A stretch of DNA of 64,000 nt from CAXBES01 sp963974915 (GCA_963974915.1 CAXBES010000006.1:1-64000); one strand, 5' to 3'. Shown: positions 48,324 through 57,558, numbered from the stretch's first letter. Notes: generated by a model not told the origin, from the letters alone. Made by a program: numbers and translations.

Positions 48324-50843
48324 ATGAAGAAGTTATTATTCTCTGTTTTATTGCTGTCATCTTTCCTTTCATTCGCCCAAGACTACTTAGTCGATTTGGA
48401 TTACTATCTCCCCGGCGATGTTACTTACAACAAAAATATACCAACGCCAAAAAGTGTGATTGGACACGAAGTGGGTGAATGGCATGTTACTCACGACAAA
48501 CTCTCACAGTATATGATAGCGCTCGCAGAAGCCAGTGATAGAATGACGATAGAAAACAGAGGAACTACTTTTGAAGGTCGACCACTGCTTTTGCTTACCG
48601 TTAGTGCTCCCTCTAACCTGAATAGAATAGACGAAATCCAAAAAAACCATCTGGCGTTAGTGGAGAACAATTCAAGTTCACTCAACACCTCAACTATGCC
48701 AATTGTAGTGTACCAGGGTTTTTCTATACATGGAAACGAACCTAGTGGCTCTAATGCTGCATTAGCTTATGCTTATTACCTCGCCGCTGCCCAGGGTCCG
48801 AAAATTGACGAAATTCTGGAAAATACCGTGATCTTATTGGATCCATCTTTAAATCCCGACGGATTGCAACGTTTCGCCGCTTGGGTAAATATTCATAAAA
48901 GTAAAAATGTAAATCCCGATCCTTACGATCGTGAGTACGACGAAGTTTGGCCCGGAGGCAGAACCAATCACTACTGGTTCGATATGAACAGAGATTGGCT
49001 TCCTGTGCAACTTCCGGAAAGTAAGGCACGTATCGAAACTTTTCATAAATGGTATCCTAACATTTTAACCGATCATCATGAAATGGGAACCAATTCAAGT
49101 TTCTTTTTTCAACCGGGTATCCCATCACGAACACACCCGCTAACTCCACAAAAAAATCAGGATCTCACAGGTGAAATTGGAAAGATTCACGCAAAAGCTC
49201 TAGATAAGATAGGGAGCTTTTACTATACCGAAGAGAATTTTGATGACTTTTACTACGGAAAGGGTTCAACATTTCCGGATGTTAATGGCGGAATTGGTAT
49301 TTTATTCGAACAAGCCTCATCAAGAGGACACGCACAAGAAAGCGATAACGGAATCCTAACATTTCCTTTTACCGTTAGAAACCAATTTACAGCTGCGGTT
49401 TCTACGATCGATGCAGCCGTTGCGATGCGAATGAAAATATTAGACTATCAGCGTGATTTTTACAATGCCGCCAGAACTGAAGCTTCAAAGGGAGGTGCTA
49501 TTGTATTTGGTGACGAAAAAGATGCCATGAAAGCATATCACCTGGCCGAAATTCTTCAGAAACACAAGATCAAGTTTCATGAAATAAAAGAAAACTTCAC
49601 ATCTAATGGAAAAAATTACACAAAAGGGCACAGTTACATTATTCCGAAGAACCAACGCCAACACCGTTTAATAAACGCCATGTTTGAAAAAAGAACGACT
49701 TTTACCGATAGCCTTTTTTACGACATCAGTGCATGGACGTTCCCATTGGCGTTTAATTTAGATTATGACGAAGGAGTTTCCATTACGAAGGCAGGCAATG
49801 AAGTCACTGTTCTCGAAAAACCAAGCGTCGTAGCTCCATCAACCTCCAATTACGCCTATTTAATGGAATGGCACGAGTTTTACACCCCAAAAGCGCTTAA
49901 TATGATCCTTCAGAAAGGATTAAGGGCCAAGGTTGGTATGACGCCGTTTTCACTTGCTAACAGGAATTACGACTACGGAACGATCATGATTCCTGTACAA
50001 GGTCAAAAATTATCTGCTCAGGAAATGAGTCGGTTTCTTTCAGAAGTAAGCATGGAAACGAACACCACAATTACACCGGTTAGTACAGGTCTTACCAAAG
50101 GGATTGATCTGGGAAGTGGCAATTTTAGAGCGATAGAAACCCCAAAAGTGGCACTTATTACCGGAGAAGGAATCAATCCGAGTGATGCCGGTGAAATTTG
50201 GCATCTTTTCGACCAGCGATATGATATACATATCACAAAACTCGATACGAAAAATTTTGGAAGAGTAGATATTAGTAAATATACAGACATCATCTTACCT
50301 GCGAGTTGGGGGAATGCACTCGATAAAGATGACGCCGAAAAAATAAAGGAGTGGGTACAGGCAGGTGGAACTCTCATTGGTTTTAGAAATGCGGGAAGCT
50401 GGTTAAATCGCAATGAATTGCTAAAGATGGAGTTTAAAAGTAAAAGGGACACCGTTAAAAATGTGAGTTTCGAACAGCGAAGAGATAATTTTGGAGCGCA
50501 AGTTATAGGAGGGGCAATTTTTGAAGCGAAATTAGATCGTTCCCACCCTATTGCATTCGGTTATAAAAACGATCATTTGCCTATGTTCAGAAATACGACT
50601 TTATTTCTTGAACCTGCTAAAGACAGTTACGACAACCCTATTCAATATACAAGCGAGCCACTGTTGAGCGGTTATATATCAAAACCTAATTTAGCTCAGT
50701 TAAAAAATACGGTACCTTTTAAAGTAGGTGGTTTAGGCAGAGGCCAGATCATTTATTTTACAGATAACACGAACTTTAGAGCCTTTTGGTTTGGAACTAA
50801 TAAATTACTGATGAACGCTATTTTCTTTGGCGATGAGATGTAA
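48324..50843 (+). CDS. Secreted M14 zinc carboxypeptidase with a C-terminal amidotransferase-like domain
   Basis: An 839-residue exported protein with signal MKKLLFSVLLLSSFLSFAQ. The M14 domain has H136 and E139 in SIHGNEPSG, substrate-binding NPDGLQRF and FDMNRDWLP, and a third zinc His in ILTDHHEMG (251/252). The catalytic Glu is probably in ILFEQASSRG. From about residue 600 (KVALITGEGINPSDAGEIWH, then DIILPASWGN) the sequence looks like a class I amidotransferase fold without a clear catalytic Cys. Role inferred: degrading external peptides or cell-wall stems. The RetSat-like gene follows after 24 nt. Confidence 0.9.
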   Translation: MKKLLFSVLLLSSFLSFAQDYLVDLDYYLPGDVTYNKNIPTPKSVIGHEVGEWHVTHDKLSQYMIALAEASDRMTIENRGTTFEGRPLLLLTVSAPSNLNRIDEIQKNHLALVENNSSSLNTSTMPIVVYQGFSIHGNEPSGSNAALAYAYYLAAAQGPKIDEILENTVILLDPSLNPDGLQRFAAWVNIHKSKNVNPDPYDREYDEVWPGGRTNHYWFDMNRDWLPVQLPESKARIETFHKWYPNILTDHHEMGTNSSFFFQPGIPSRTHPLTPQKNQDLTGEIGKIHAKALDKIGSFYYTEENFDDFYYGKGSTFPDVNGGIGILFEQASSRGHAQESDNGILTFPFTVRNQFTAAVSTIDAAVAMRMKILDYQRDFYNAARTEASKGGAIVFGDEKDAMKAYHLAEILQKHKIKFHEIKENFTSNGKNYTKGHSYIIPKNQRQHRLINAMFEKRTTFTDSLFYDISAWTFPLAFNLDYDEGVSITKAGNEVTVLEKPSVVAPSTSNYAYLMEWHEFYTPKALNMILQKGLRAKVGMTPFSLANRNYDYGTIMIPVQGQKLSAQEMSRFLSEVSMETNTTITPVSTGLTKGIDLGSGNFRAIETPKVALITGEGINPSDAGEIWHLFDQRYDIHITKLDTKNFGRVDISKYTDIILPASWGNALDKDDAEKIKEWVQAGGTLIGFRNAGSWLNRNELLKMEFKSKRDTVKNVSFEQRRDNFGAQVIGGAIFEAKLDRSHPIAFGYKNDHLPMFRNTTLFLEPAKDSYDNPIQYTSEPLLSGYISKPNLAQLKNTVPFKVGGLGRGQIIYFTDNTNFRAFWFGTNKLLMNAIFFGDEM

Positions 50844-50867
50844 AGAAACATTGCCTTAAGTAAAAAT

Positions 50868-52469
50868 ATGTCAAAGAAAACCTATGAGCGTTTTTCTTCG
50901 GAAATAGATTTCTCCCAATTCGATCATTTCGTTATAGGTTCGGGGATTGGCGGACTCACAACAGCTACATGGCTTGCGAAGGCAGGGCACAAAGTTGCGG
51001 TATTTGAAAGACATTATGTTCCCGGCGGATTTACACATAACTTCAAACGAAAAGACGGTTTTCAATGGGATGTTGGAGTTCATTATGTAGGAAATGTTGG
51101 TGAAGGTTCCTCTCTGGAAGGCATGTTTGGTTTCCTAACCAATGATAAGTTGGAATGGGAATCCATGGGAGAGGTTTATGACGTTGTTTATATAGGTGAT
51201 CAAAAATTCGAATTTAAGGCCGGAAAGGAAAATTTTAGGAAGCAAATGCACGAATATTTTCCTGACGAAAAAACCGCCATAGACACCTATTTAAGACTAA
51301 TCGAAAAAGCGAATAAAAGAGGAGCAGCATTTTTCTTCGAAAAGGTATTCGAACCATGGCTTAGTAGATCTTTGGGGTATTTTTTCAGAAGAAGATATGC
51401 AAAGTATTCGCAACGCACCACTTGGGATGTCCTGAAAGAACTAACCGAAAACGAGTTACTTATAGCTGTTCTTTGCGGTCAGTGTGGAAACTACGGTCTT
51501 TCACCAAAGTACAGTAGTTTTGCTGCTCATGCAATGGTAATTTCTCACTTTATGGAAGGTGGTTATTATCCTAAAGGTGGTGCAGACCAAATAAGTAATA
51601 AAACCATTGATGTCTTACATTCTCTTGGAAGTAGAGTTTTTATAAATGCAAAAGTTGACGAGATCGTTGTAAAGGCGAACAAGGTAACCGGAATTATAGT
51701 GAACAACACTTTGATACCCTGTTCGAGCGTAATTAGTAATATAGGTGTCAACAATACTTTTAAAGATCTGCTTTCTGAAACTGCTCAACGTAAATGTAAA
51801 TTCGATCTACAAAAAGTAGGTCCGGCAAGCGGCCACATTTGCTTGTACTTAGGTTTAGACAAATCTTCTGAATCACTTCAGCTACCAAAGTACAATGTCT
51901 GGTATTATGCAAATGAGCAAACAGATACACTCATTGAAAACACTACGTTAAGTGAAGCGCCAAAAACATTTGCCTATATATCTTTCCCTTCAGCAAAGGA
52001 TTCGCAGTGGGATATAGAGCATCCTAACACAGCTACAATTCAAGCTATTTCTGTGGGTAAATACAAGTGGTTTAAAAACTTCGAAGATCAGCCGTGGAGA
52101 AACCGCGAAGTTGCTTACCAAACACTAAAGAAGGAATTTGAATCTTCGATGCTTGAAACACTTTACAAATTATTCCCCCAGATAAACGGTCATGTAAAAG
52201 TTTCCGAAGTATCTACTCCTCTGTCTACTAAGCATTTTTCAAACTATAAAAGTGGTGAAATCTATGGTTTAGCACATACTCCCGAACGTTTCTCACTTCC
52301 GTTTTTACGACCCAATACCAAGATTAAAGGATTAAAATTAGTGGGACAGGATATTACACTTGTTGGTGTAGCGGGTGCAATGCTGTCGGGAATTCTATGC
52401 GCAACCACGATCTTAAAATTTAGATCCAGACACCTTTTTAAGGAAATTAGAAGGCAAAAAAATAAATAA
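50868..52469 (+). CDS. FAD-dependent oxidoreductase of the RetSat / CrtI-CRTISO superfamily
   Basis: A 533-residue flavoprotein. The dinucleotide-binding motif is HFVIGSGIGGLTTATWLAKA, followed by FERHYVPGGFTHNFKRKDG and WDVGVHYVGNVG. These are the marks of all-trans-retinol 13,14-reductase and carotenoid isomerase relatives. The C-terminus has GLKLVGQDITLVGVAGAMLSG. Substrate unknown: a carotenoid or other isoprenoid is possible because the organism makes zeaxanthin, but the gene is 30 kb from the crt operon. Probably co-transcribed with the M14 peptidase gene 24 nt upstream. Confidence 0.88.
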   Translation: MSKKTYERFSSEIDFSQFDHFVIGSGIGGLTTATWLAKAGHKVAVFERHYVPGGFTHNFKRKDGFQWDVGVHYVGNVGEGSSLEGMFGFLTNDKLEWESMGEVYDVVYIGDQKFEFKAGKENFRKQMHEYFPDEKTAIDTYLRLIEKANKRGAAFFFEKVFEPWLSRSLGYFFRRRYAKYSQRTTWDVLKELTENELLIAVLCGQCGNYGLSPKYSSFAAHAMVISHFMEGGYYPKGGADQISNKTIDVLHSLGSRVFINAKVDEIVVKANKVTGIIVNNTLIPCSSVISNIGVNNTFKDLLSETAQRKCKFDLQKVGPASGHICLYLGLDKSSESLQLPKYNVWYYANEQTDTLIENTTLSEAPKTFAYISFPSAKDSQWDIEHPNTATIQAISVGKYKWFKNFEDQPWRNREVAYQTLKKEFESSMLETLYKLFPQINGHVKVSEVSTPLSTKHFSNYKSGEIYGLAHTPERFSLPFLRPNTKIKGLKLVGQDITLVGVAGAMLSGILCATTILKFRSRHLFKEIRRQKNK

Positions 52470-52500
52470 TCACACCAAACTTCCCTCCCATCTAAATTCC

Positions 52501-52508
52501 TATCTTTG
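52501..52508 (+). promoter_or_regulatory. -7 promoter element of the SulP gene
   Basis: TATCTTTG followed by CCGC, 21 nt before the ATG at 52530. The TTG inside it has been open to misreading as a start codon. Confidence 0.5.
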
Positions 52509-52529
52509 CCGCTTTTTAAGCGAAACGCC

Positions 52530-54146
52530 ATGTTACAAAAAACTTTAAAGAATTTTACGCAAAACCCGAAGAATGATATTCTTTCAGGATTAACGGTAGC
52601 CCTGGCACTGGTACCGGAAGCGGTTGCCTTTGCTTTTGTTGCTGGAATAGATCCTTTGGTTGGTTTATACGGTGCATTTATGATGGGAATCATTACTGCA
52701 CTTTTTGGAGGTAGACCGGGTATGATCTCGGGCGCTACCGGTGCCATGGCAGTAGTAATGGTGCATATGATCAAAAAAGGTAATGAAGTGGGAGCTGCTT
52801 TAGACGTTCCTATTGACAATCTGGGTCTTCAATGGTTGTTTATTACTTTACTCATTGTTGGGGGTATTCAAATTTTAGCCGGGGTATTTAGACTTGGAAA
52901 ATTTGTCAGATTAATTCCGCACCCAGTAATGATGGGGTTTGTAAATGGATTGGCGATTGTAATTTTCCTATCACAGTTAGGTCTTTTTAAGGAAAATGTG
53001 AATGGCACACAACAATATATGCAAGGAACCCAACTATATATCATGCTTGGGTTAGTACTGTTGACAATGGCTATAATGTTTGGTTTGCCAAAACTAACCA
53101 AGAAAATTCCGGCAGCACTAGTGGCAATTATAGTGGTGGCATGTATCACTATTTTTGGAGGAATAGATGCAAGTACAGTAGGTTCATTTATTAAAGATGG
53201 AGGGGGAAGCGGCCTTCAAGGTACTTTACCTACTTTTCAGGCTCAAATATTCGGACTTTTTGATACAATGAACGGTAATTGGGGCCTTATTTTTTCAACG
53301 GCATTCATTTTAGCAGCTGTTGGACTTATAGAATCCCTTATGACATTAAACCTCATTGATGAAATGACCGAAACCCGCGGAAGTGGAAACCGAGAATGTG
53401 TGGCTCAGGGAGGTGCTAACATCTTAAACGGTCTCTTTGGCGGTATGGGTGGATGCGCTATGATTGGTCAGTCTATCATTAATGTTAATTCCGGCGGACG
53501 AGGAAGATTATCCGGAGCAGTTGCCGCAATAGCGCTTCTGTGTTTCGTACTTTTTGGCGCGCCTCTAATTGAGCAAATTCCTATCGCGGCATTGGTGGGC
53601 GTAATGTTTATGGTTGTGATCGGCACATTTGCGTGGAGTAGCTTTAGAATTCTTCATAAAATTCCGTTAGCCGATGCTATTGTTTTAATTGCAGTTTCTG
53701 CGATAACCGTTTGGCAAGATCTTGCGATCGCAGTTATTGCAGGAGTAATTATGAGCGCACTGGTTTTTGCATGGAAAAATGCGACCATGATTAGGGCACG
53801 AAAATACCTAAAAGACGATGGTACTAAGGTTTATGCGATCTGGGGTCCCTTATTCTTTGGATCTGTTCAAAATTTTAATTCGAAATTTGAGTTAAGAAAT
53901 GATCCCGATAAAATTGAAATTGACTTTATTGAATCGAAAGTTTCAGACCATTCCGGTGTGGAGGCACTTCGGAATATAGCTAATAAATATTTAGAAGCAG
54001 GAAAAGAGATAAAGTTAACACATCTAAGTCCCGATTGTAAAACTCTTTTAATGAAATGGAATCCTGAATTTGAAACCATTATCGAAGAAGCAATTGACGA
54101 TCCAAGGTATTATGTTGTAACCGATGTCATGGATAGTGAAATTTAG
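52530..54146 (+). CDS. SulP-family anion transporter with STAS domain
   Basis: A 538-residue inner-membrane transporter of the SLC26/SulP family. The start MLQKTLKNFTQNPKNDILSG leads into GLTVALALVPEAVAFAFVAG, the family's TM1 signature. About twelve helices follow, with MISGATGAMAVVMVHMI and a Gly-rich NGLFGGMGGCAMIGQS. A STAS domain forms the last ~120 residues (VYAIWGPLFFGSVQNFNSKF, then DHSGVEALRNIA). Members carry sulfate, bicarbonate or dicarboxylates; the substrate is not readable. I start at 52530 because the longer frame begins inside the -7 box. Confidence 0.92.
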   Translation: MLQKTLKNFTQNPKNDILSGLTVALALVPEAVAFAFVAGIDPLVGLYGAFMMGIITALFGGRPGMISGATGAMAVVMVHMIKKGNEVGAALDVPIDNLGLQWLFITLLIVGGIQILAGVFRLGKFVRLIPHPVMMGFVNGLAIVIFLSQLGLFKENVNGTQQYMQGTQLYIMLGLVLLTMAIMFGLPKLTKKIPAALVAIIVVACITIFGGIDASTVGSFIKDGGGSGLQGTLPTFQAQIFGLFDTMNGNWGLIFSTAFILAAVGLIESLMTLNLIDEMTETRGSGNRECVAQGGANILNGLFGGMGGCAMIGQSIINVNSGGRGRLSGAVAAIALLCFVLFGAPLIEQIPIAALVGVMFMVVIGTFAWSSFRILHKIPLADAIVLIAVSAITVWQDLAIAVIAGVIMSALVFAWKNATMIRARKYLKDDGTKVYAIWGPLFFGSVQNFNSKFELRNDPDKIEIDFIESKVSDHSGVEALRNIANKYLEAGKEIKLTHLSPDCKTLLMKWNPEFETIIEEAIDDPRYYVVTDVMDSEI

Positions 54147-54461
54147 CTTATAAACACACTATCGTATTAGATATTCGTAAAGTTTGATAGCCGTGCATAA
54201 TTTTATATGGTTCAGACTTTGTTTGGATTAAATATTTAGAAACTAATTATTTGTAATTAGCCTTGTCCTTCTTTTTATACCCCAAATGGATAGGGACAAA
54301 ACAATTCATTACCACAGATTCCCGCAGTTGAGCCAACGGTAGCGAAAATTCAGAATAAAAAATTATTTGAATTAGAAAGACCATGAAACTTAGCGATCTA
54401 ACTTTTAGTTGGTCCACCGCCACAATTGAGACGAAATAACAATGATAGGATTATCAGAATT
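54147..54461. other. Intergenic stretch without a recognised gene
   Basis: These 315 nt between SulP and csaA hold no credible reading frame. A small perfect hairpin CTAATTA/TAATTAG (54243-54260) and a weaker TTGTCC/GGACAA pairing are present. I see no consensus promoter and no terminator with a T run. It may contain decayed sequence. Confidence 0.4.
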
Positions 54462-54800
54462 TTAAGAAATTCTCAATCCGTTTTCAACTTTTAAGTCCGT
54501 GGTAAGTAGCGTGACATCTTTGCCGTTAACCGCTCCAAGCACAAGACATTCGCTCATAAAGGGCCCAATTTGTTTCTTCGGAAAGTTAATTACAGCTATT
54601 ATCTGCTTACCTATTAAGTCGTCTTTTTCATACAAATTTGTTATTTGTGCTGACGATTTTCTGAAACCCAGTTCCTTTCCGAAGTCAATTTTCAGCTTAT
54701 AAGCAGGGTTACGAGCTTCAGGAAAATTAGTTACCTCAACAATGGTTCCTACCCGCATCTCAACTTTCTCAAATTCGTTCCAGCTAAGGTTATTCGTCAT
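54462..54800 (-). CDS. csaA: CsaA-type tRNA-binding protein
   Basis: A 112-residue OB-fold protein. It has the EMAP-II/Trbp111 pattern: NEFEKVEMRVGTIVEVTNFP, EARNPAYKLKIDFGKELG, SSAQIT and VINFPKKQIGPFMSECLVLG. CsaA binds tRNA and has been linked to protein export in Bacillus. The frame opens at 54854, but conserved sequence begins after MTNNLSWNEF, so I start at 54800. That start still overlaps the preceding gene by 11 nt, which points to coupling. Confidence 0.92.
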   Translation of the reverse strand: MTNNLSWNEFEKVEMRVGTIVEVTNFPEARNPAYKLKIDFGKELGFRKSSAQITNLYEKDDLIGKQIIAVINFPKKQIGPFMSECLVLGAVNGKDVTLLTTDLKVENGLRIS

Positions 54801-55101
54801 GAGTAATGGTAAGTTTTTTTCGCATTTCAGGGGAAATATAGGTTCCAGCCGCACTATAATTATCTACCAACAAACCTTTATGTCCGTCACTGGTTTCTAT
54901 TACATACAGAATACTATTATCACCGGGATTCGTCATACCCTCAAAACGGTAGTATTTTACTACATCACAATCTCCGGCCTTCCACTCCTTTTTTAAAGAT
55001 TTAGAAGTAAGCCCTTCTTCCACTAAATTGAAATCTACGTCGTATCCCTCATTTTGCAACGATTCTATTGCTACTGATAAGGATGAATATGAATTTTCCA
55101 T
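54790..55101 (-). CDS. Small conserved Bacteroidota protein of unknown function
   Basis: A 103-residue soluble protein starting MENSYSSLSVAIESLQNEGY and containing KAGDCDVVKYYRFEGMTNPG, DNSILYVIETSDGHKG and LVDNYSAAGTYISPEM. Small proteins like it in this phylum are often labelled phosphoribosylpyrophosphate synthetase, as I recall. It is far too short for that enzyme and has no PRPP loop, so the label should not be copied. It overlaps csaA by 11 nt and they are probably co-expressed. Function unknown. Confidence 0.82.
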   Translation of the reverse strand: MENSYSSLSVAIESLQNEGYDVDFNLVEEGLTSKSLKKEWKAGDCDVVKYYRFEGMTNPGDNSILYVIETSDGHKGLLVDNYSAAGTYISPEMRKKLTITHDE

Positions 55102-55305
55102 GATTTTTTCGTTTTACTAAAATTACAAGACTCCTAAGACACTAACAAAAAATTATAGAATCTTTAATAGTTTTAAGGCGAGAACCCTACTGCAAACCAA
55201 ATAATCGTGTAAAAAGCAGGTTGAAAATCCCAACCTTCGATCAATGTTTCCTTATTAATATTGTAACTTTATCCATATTCTACCCACTAATAGTTAAAAA
55301 GAATT

Positions 55306-55863
55306 ATGGCCCTCACCCCATCAAATATGCTACCCTTAGGCACAAAGGCTCCCAACTTTATGCTAAGAGATACCGTTACTAATAAAGATGTATCCTTACA
55401 AGGAATCCAAGGAGATAAAGGAACTGTTGTGATGTTTATTTGCAATCATTGTCCTTATGTAAAACACGTTAATGATGAAATTGTAAGGATCGCCAATGAT
55501 TATCGCGTAACCGGTTTTGGGTTTGTAGCAATAAGCAGCAACGATGCCGAAAAATATCCTGAAGATGGTCCGGAGTTAATGTGGAAGGTCGCTCAAAAAC
55601 ACAACTATTCGTTTCCGTATTTGTACGACGAACACCAAGCCGTTGCTAAAGCCTATGATGCAGCTTGTACTCCCGATTTCTATTTATTTGATTCGGATTT
55701 GAAGTTAATCTATCGCGGACAACTAGACAATTCACGCCCCGGGAATGGGATTCCCGTGAATGGTAGAGACCTTCGGGAAGCACTGGATAATGTTCTTAAC
55801 AATAATCCACAGCGAAAAGACCAAAAACCGAGTATGGGTTGTAATATTAAATGGAAACAATAG
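55306..55863 (+). CDS. Thioredoxin-fold protein of the AhpC/TSA-related type
   Basis: A 185-residue cytoplasmic protein with a peroxiredoxin/TlpA-type fold: LPLGTKAPNFMLRDTVTNKD, then VVMFICNHCPYVKHVNDEIV with a CxxC pair in place of the single peroxidatic Cys pattern, then AACTPDFYLFDSDLKLIYRG. Such proteins are usually labelled thioredoxin-family. They may act as thiol reductases or peroxidases; the substrate is unknown. Monocistronic. I could not define its promoter in the 204-nt AT-rich gap before it. Confidence 0.9.
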   Translation: MALTPSNMLPLGTKAPNFMLRDTVTNKDVSLQGIQGDKGTVVMFICNHCPYVKHVNDEIVRIANDYRVTGFGFVAISSNDAEKYPEDGPELMWKVAQKHNYSFPYLYDEHQAVAKAYDAACTPDFYLFDSDLKLIYRGQLDNSRPGNGIPVNGRDLREALDNVLNNNPQRKDQKPSMGCNIKWKQ

Positions 55864-55905
55864 CAGATGACTGGTGACTGGTGACTTTCGTCTTTAGTGA
55901 TCACC

Positions 55906-56442
55906 TTATTTCCAACCTTTACTTATCAGTAAGTTTTCAATATGAGCGTAATGATGATTGCTGTGCCATGCATATATCCCAGTTGTTTCGGCTAGAGAGA
56001 CTGGGTTTGGCTTATCGGGATGAATATAGGTTCGCTGAAAATCCTCTGGTTTCATTCTTTTCAGCAAAAAAACCAGTTTTTCATGTAACGCGGCTAATGA
56101 AATCAAGGACATTTCGATGGGTGCGGTAGTATAATCAACCAATTCTGCCCATGCGGCTTCTTTATATGCTTTAATCAACGGATTCTCTTCTGTTAGCGCC
56201 CATTTATATCGCAAATAACTGTTGTGATGACTATCGTAAACATGATGTACCACCTGTTTTACTGTCCATCCTTCGGGTCTGTATCGAGTATTTAATTGTT
56301 CTTCCGAAAGTCCGCTGACCAAGTTGGCTAACCGCTTCGGAAAATGCTCTAATATAGAGATCCATGCTTCTAATTTTTCAGAAGTGATATTTGAAGGGCA
56401 ATCAAATTTACCTATAGGGTACTTCAGTGGGTCGAGTGTCAT
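55906..56442 (-). CDS. YfiT/BstA-like DinB-superfamily protein (putative thiol transferase)
   Basis: A 178-residue four-helix-bundle protein. It has the YfiT pattern: MTLDPLKYPIGKFDCPSNIT at the start, RPEGWTVKQVVHHVYDSHHN with the first metal His, and YAWHSNHHYAHIENLL with the other two. Bacillus YfiT and BstA are nickel- or zinc-dependent and BstA is a bacillithiol transferase. Whether this organism makes bacillithiol cannot be told here. It follows the dual immunophilin gene on the same strand, separated by a hairpin. Confidence 0.9.
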   Translation of the reverse strand: MTLDPLKYPIGKFDCPSNITSEKLEAWISILEHFPKRLANLVSGLSEEQLNTRYRPEGWTVKQVVHHVYDSHHNSYLRYKWALTEENPLIKAYKEAAWAELVDYTTAPIEMSLISLAALHEKLVFLLKRMKPEDFQRTYIHPDKPNPVSLAETTGIYAWHSNHHYAHIENLLISKGWK

Positions 56443-56456
56443 GGCTTAAAAATACG

Positions 56457-56482
56457 AAACGCCTCAGTTACCTGAGGCGTTT
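56457..56482 (-). terminator. Terminator after the dual immunophilin gene
   Basis: AAACGCCTCAG and CTGAGGCGTTT form a perfect 11-bp stem with a 4-nt loop. On the minus strand the T tract is interrupted, so strength may be moderate. Confidence 0.65.
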
Positions 56483-56523
56483 AGATTTTTATTTTCTGAA
56501 AGATTTTTCTTTCCGAAGAAATA

Positions 56524-57459
56524 TTAACCCTTAATATCCATTAACTCAACATCAAAAACCAAAGTAGCATTTGGTGGAATTACTCCTCCCGCTCCTGCAG
56601 CACCGTAACCAAGATGAGAAGGAATTACAAATCTCGCCTTATCACCTTTGTTTAGCAGCATGATACCTTCGTCCCAACCTGCGATTACATGTCCCATACC
56701 TACTGGAAACTCGATAGGATTCCCTCTTTTATATGAATTGTCGAACTCACTTCCATTTGGTAACATTCCCTTGTAATGTACCGCTACCGTTTGTCCTTTT
56801 TCCGGTTTGTTTCCGTCTCCTTTATTGATATGCTTGTAAAATAAACCACTTTCGGTTTTATCGAAACCTTCAACTAATTCTTTCATGGCATCTTCTTGTG
56901 CTTTTCTGGCAGCCGCTTCGCGTTCTGCTCTGGAACCGGTAAATTGTCTAAATGCCTCAACTGCATTCCAGTTTTTAGCATCTTCACCCACTCTAATGAT
57001 CTCTACACTTTGCATAGTATCACCTTGAGCTACACTATCTACGACGTCCTGACCTTCAATAACGCGTCCAAAAACGGTGTGTTTATTATCTAACCAATCT
57101 GTTGGAACATGTGTAATAAAAAACTGACTCCCATTAGTTCCGGGCCCTGCATTTGCCATTGAAAATACTCCTGGTGAATCATGCTTCAATTCGGGGTGAA
57201 ACTCATCATCAAATTTATATCCCGGTCCACCGGCACCTGTTCCGTCCGGATCTCCACCTTGAATCATAAAATCGGGGATCACTCGGTGAAATTTCAATCC
57301 GTTGTAATAGGGTGTACCTTGAGGTTTTGCTTTATTTTCAAGTTGACCTTCGGCAAGTGCAACAAAATTTCCAACCGTTCCCGGGGTTTCCTTGTATGTT
57401 AATTTGCCTAAAATTTCTCCTTTTTCGGTTGTGATCTTTGCGTAAATACCGTCTTGCAT
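56524..57459 (-). CDS. Dual immunophilin: cyclophilin fused to FKBP
   Basis: A 311-residue protein with two unrelated prolyl isomerase domains. Residues ~1-160 are a cyclophilin (FHRVIPDFMIQGGDPDGTG, GPGTNGSQFFITHVPTDWLD, NKHTVFGRVIEGQDVV). A charged helical linker follows (~175-205), then an FKBP (VAVHYKGMLPNGSEFDNSYK, GMGHVIAGWDEG, PSHLGYGAAG, IPPNATLVFDVELMDI). Active-site residues look intact in both. Fusions of this order have been described from Flavobacterium. No signal peptide, so it is cytoplasmic as annotated. A -7 box TACCTTTG lies about 57 nt upstream. Confidence 0.95.
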   Translation of the reverse strand: MQDGIYAKITTEKGEILGKLTYKETPGTVGNFVALAEGQLENKAKPQGTPYYNGLKFHRVIPDFMIQGGDPDGTGAGGPGYKFDDEFHPELKHDSPGVFSMANAGPGTNGSQFFITHVPTDWLDNKHTVFGRVIEGQDVVDSVAQGDTMQSVEIIRVGEDAKNWNAVEAFRQFTGSRAEREAAARKAQEDAMKELVEGFDKTESGLFYKHINKGDGNKPEKGQTVAVHYKGMLPNGSEFDNSYKRGNPIEFPVGMGHVIAGWDEGIMLLNKGDKARFVIPSHLGYGAAGAGGVIPPNATLVFDVELMDIKG

Positions 57460-57515
57460 TTTCTCTTTAATTTATTGTTGTTTAACTGCCTTCTTTATAA
57501 CATTTTTGAAGAGTG

Positions 57516-57523
57516 CAAAGGTA
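57516..57523 (-). promoter_or_regulatory. -7 promoter element of the dual immunophilin
   Basis: TACCTTTG followed by CACTC on the minus strand, 56 nt before the ATG; no -33 TTG is seen at normal distance. Confidence 0.4.
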
Positions 57524-57533
57524 CTAATACTAA

Positions 57534-57558
57534 TTTACTTCTGGAAGTTAGAAGTAAA
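57534..57558. promoter_or_regulatory. Inverted repeat upstream of the dual immunophilin (possible operator)
   Basis: TTTACTTC (57534-57541) and GAAGTAAA (57551-57558) with a 9-nt centre. It begins 10 nt upstream of the -7 box at 57516-57523, where a -33 would lie. Confidence 0.35.

Noticed and set aside
54147..54461. Hidden small gene in the SulP-csaA gap
   Set aside because: All frames are short and broken, and no start or promoter is associated with them.
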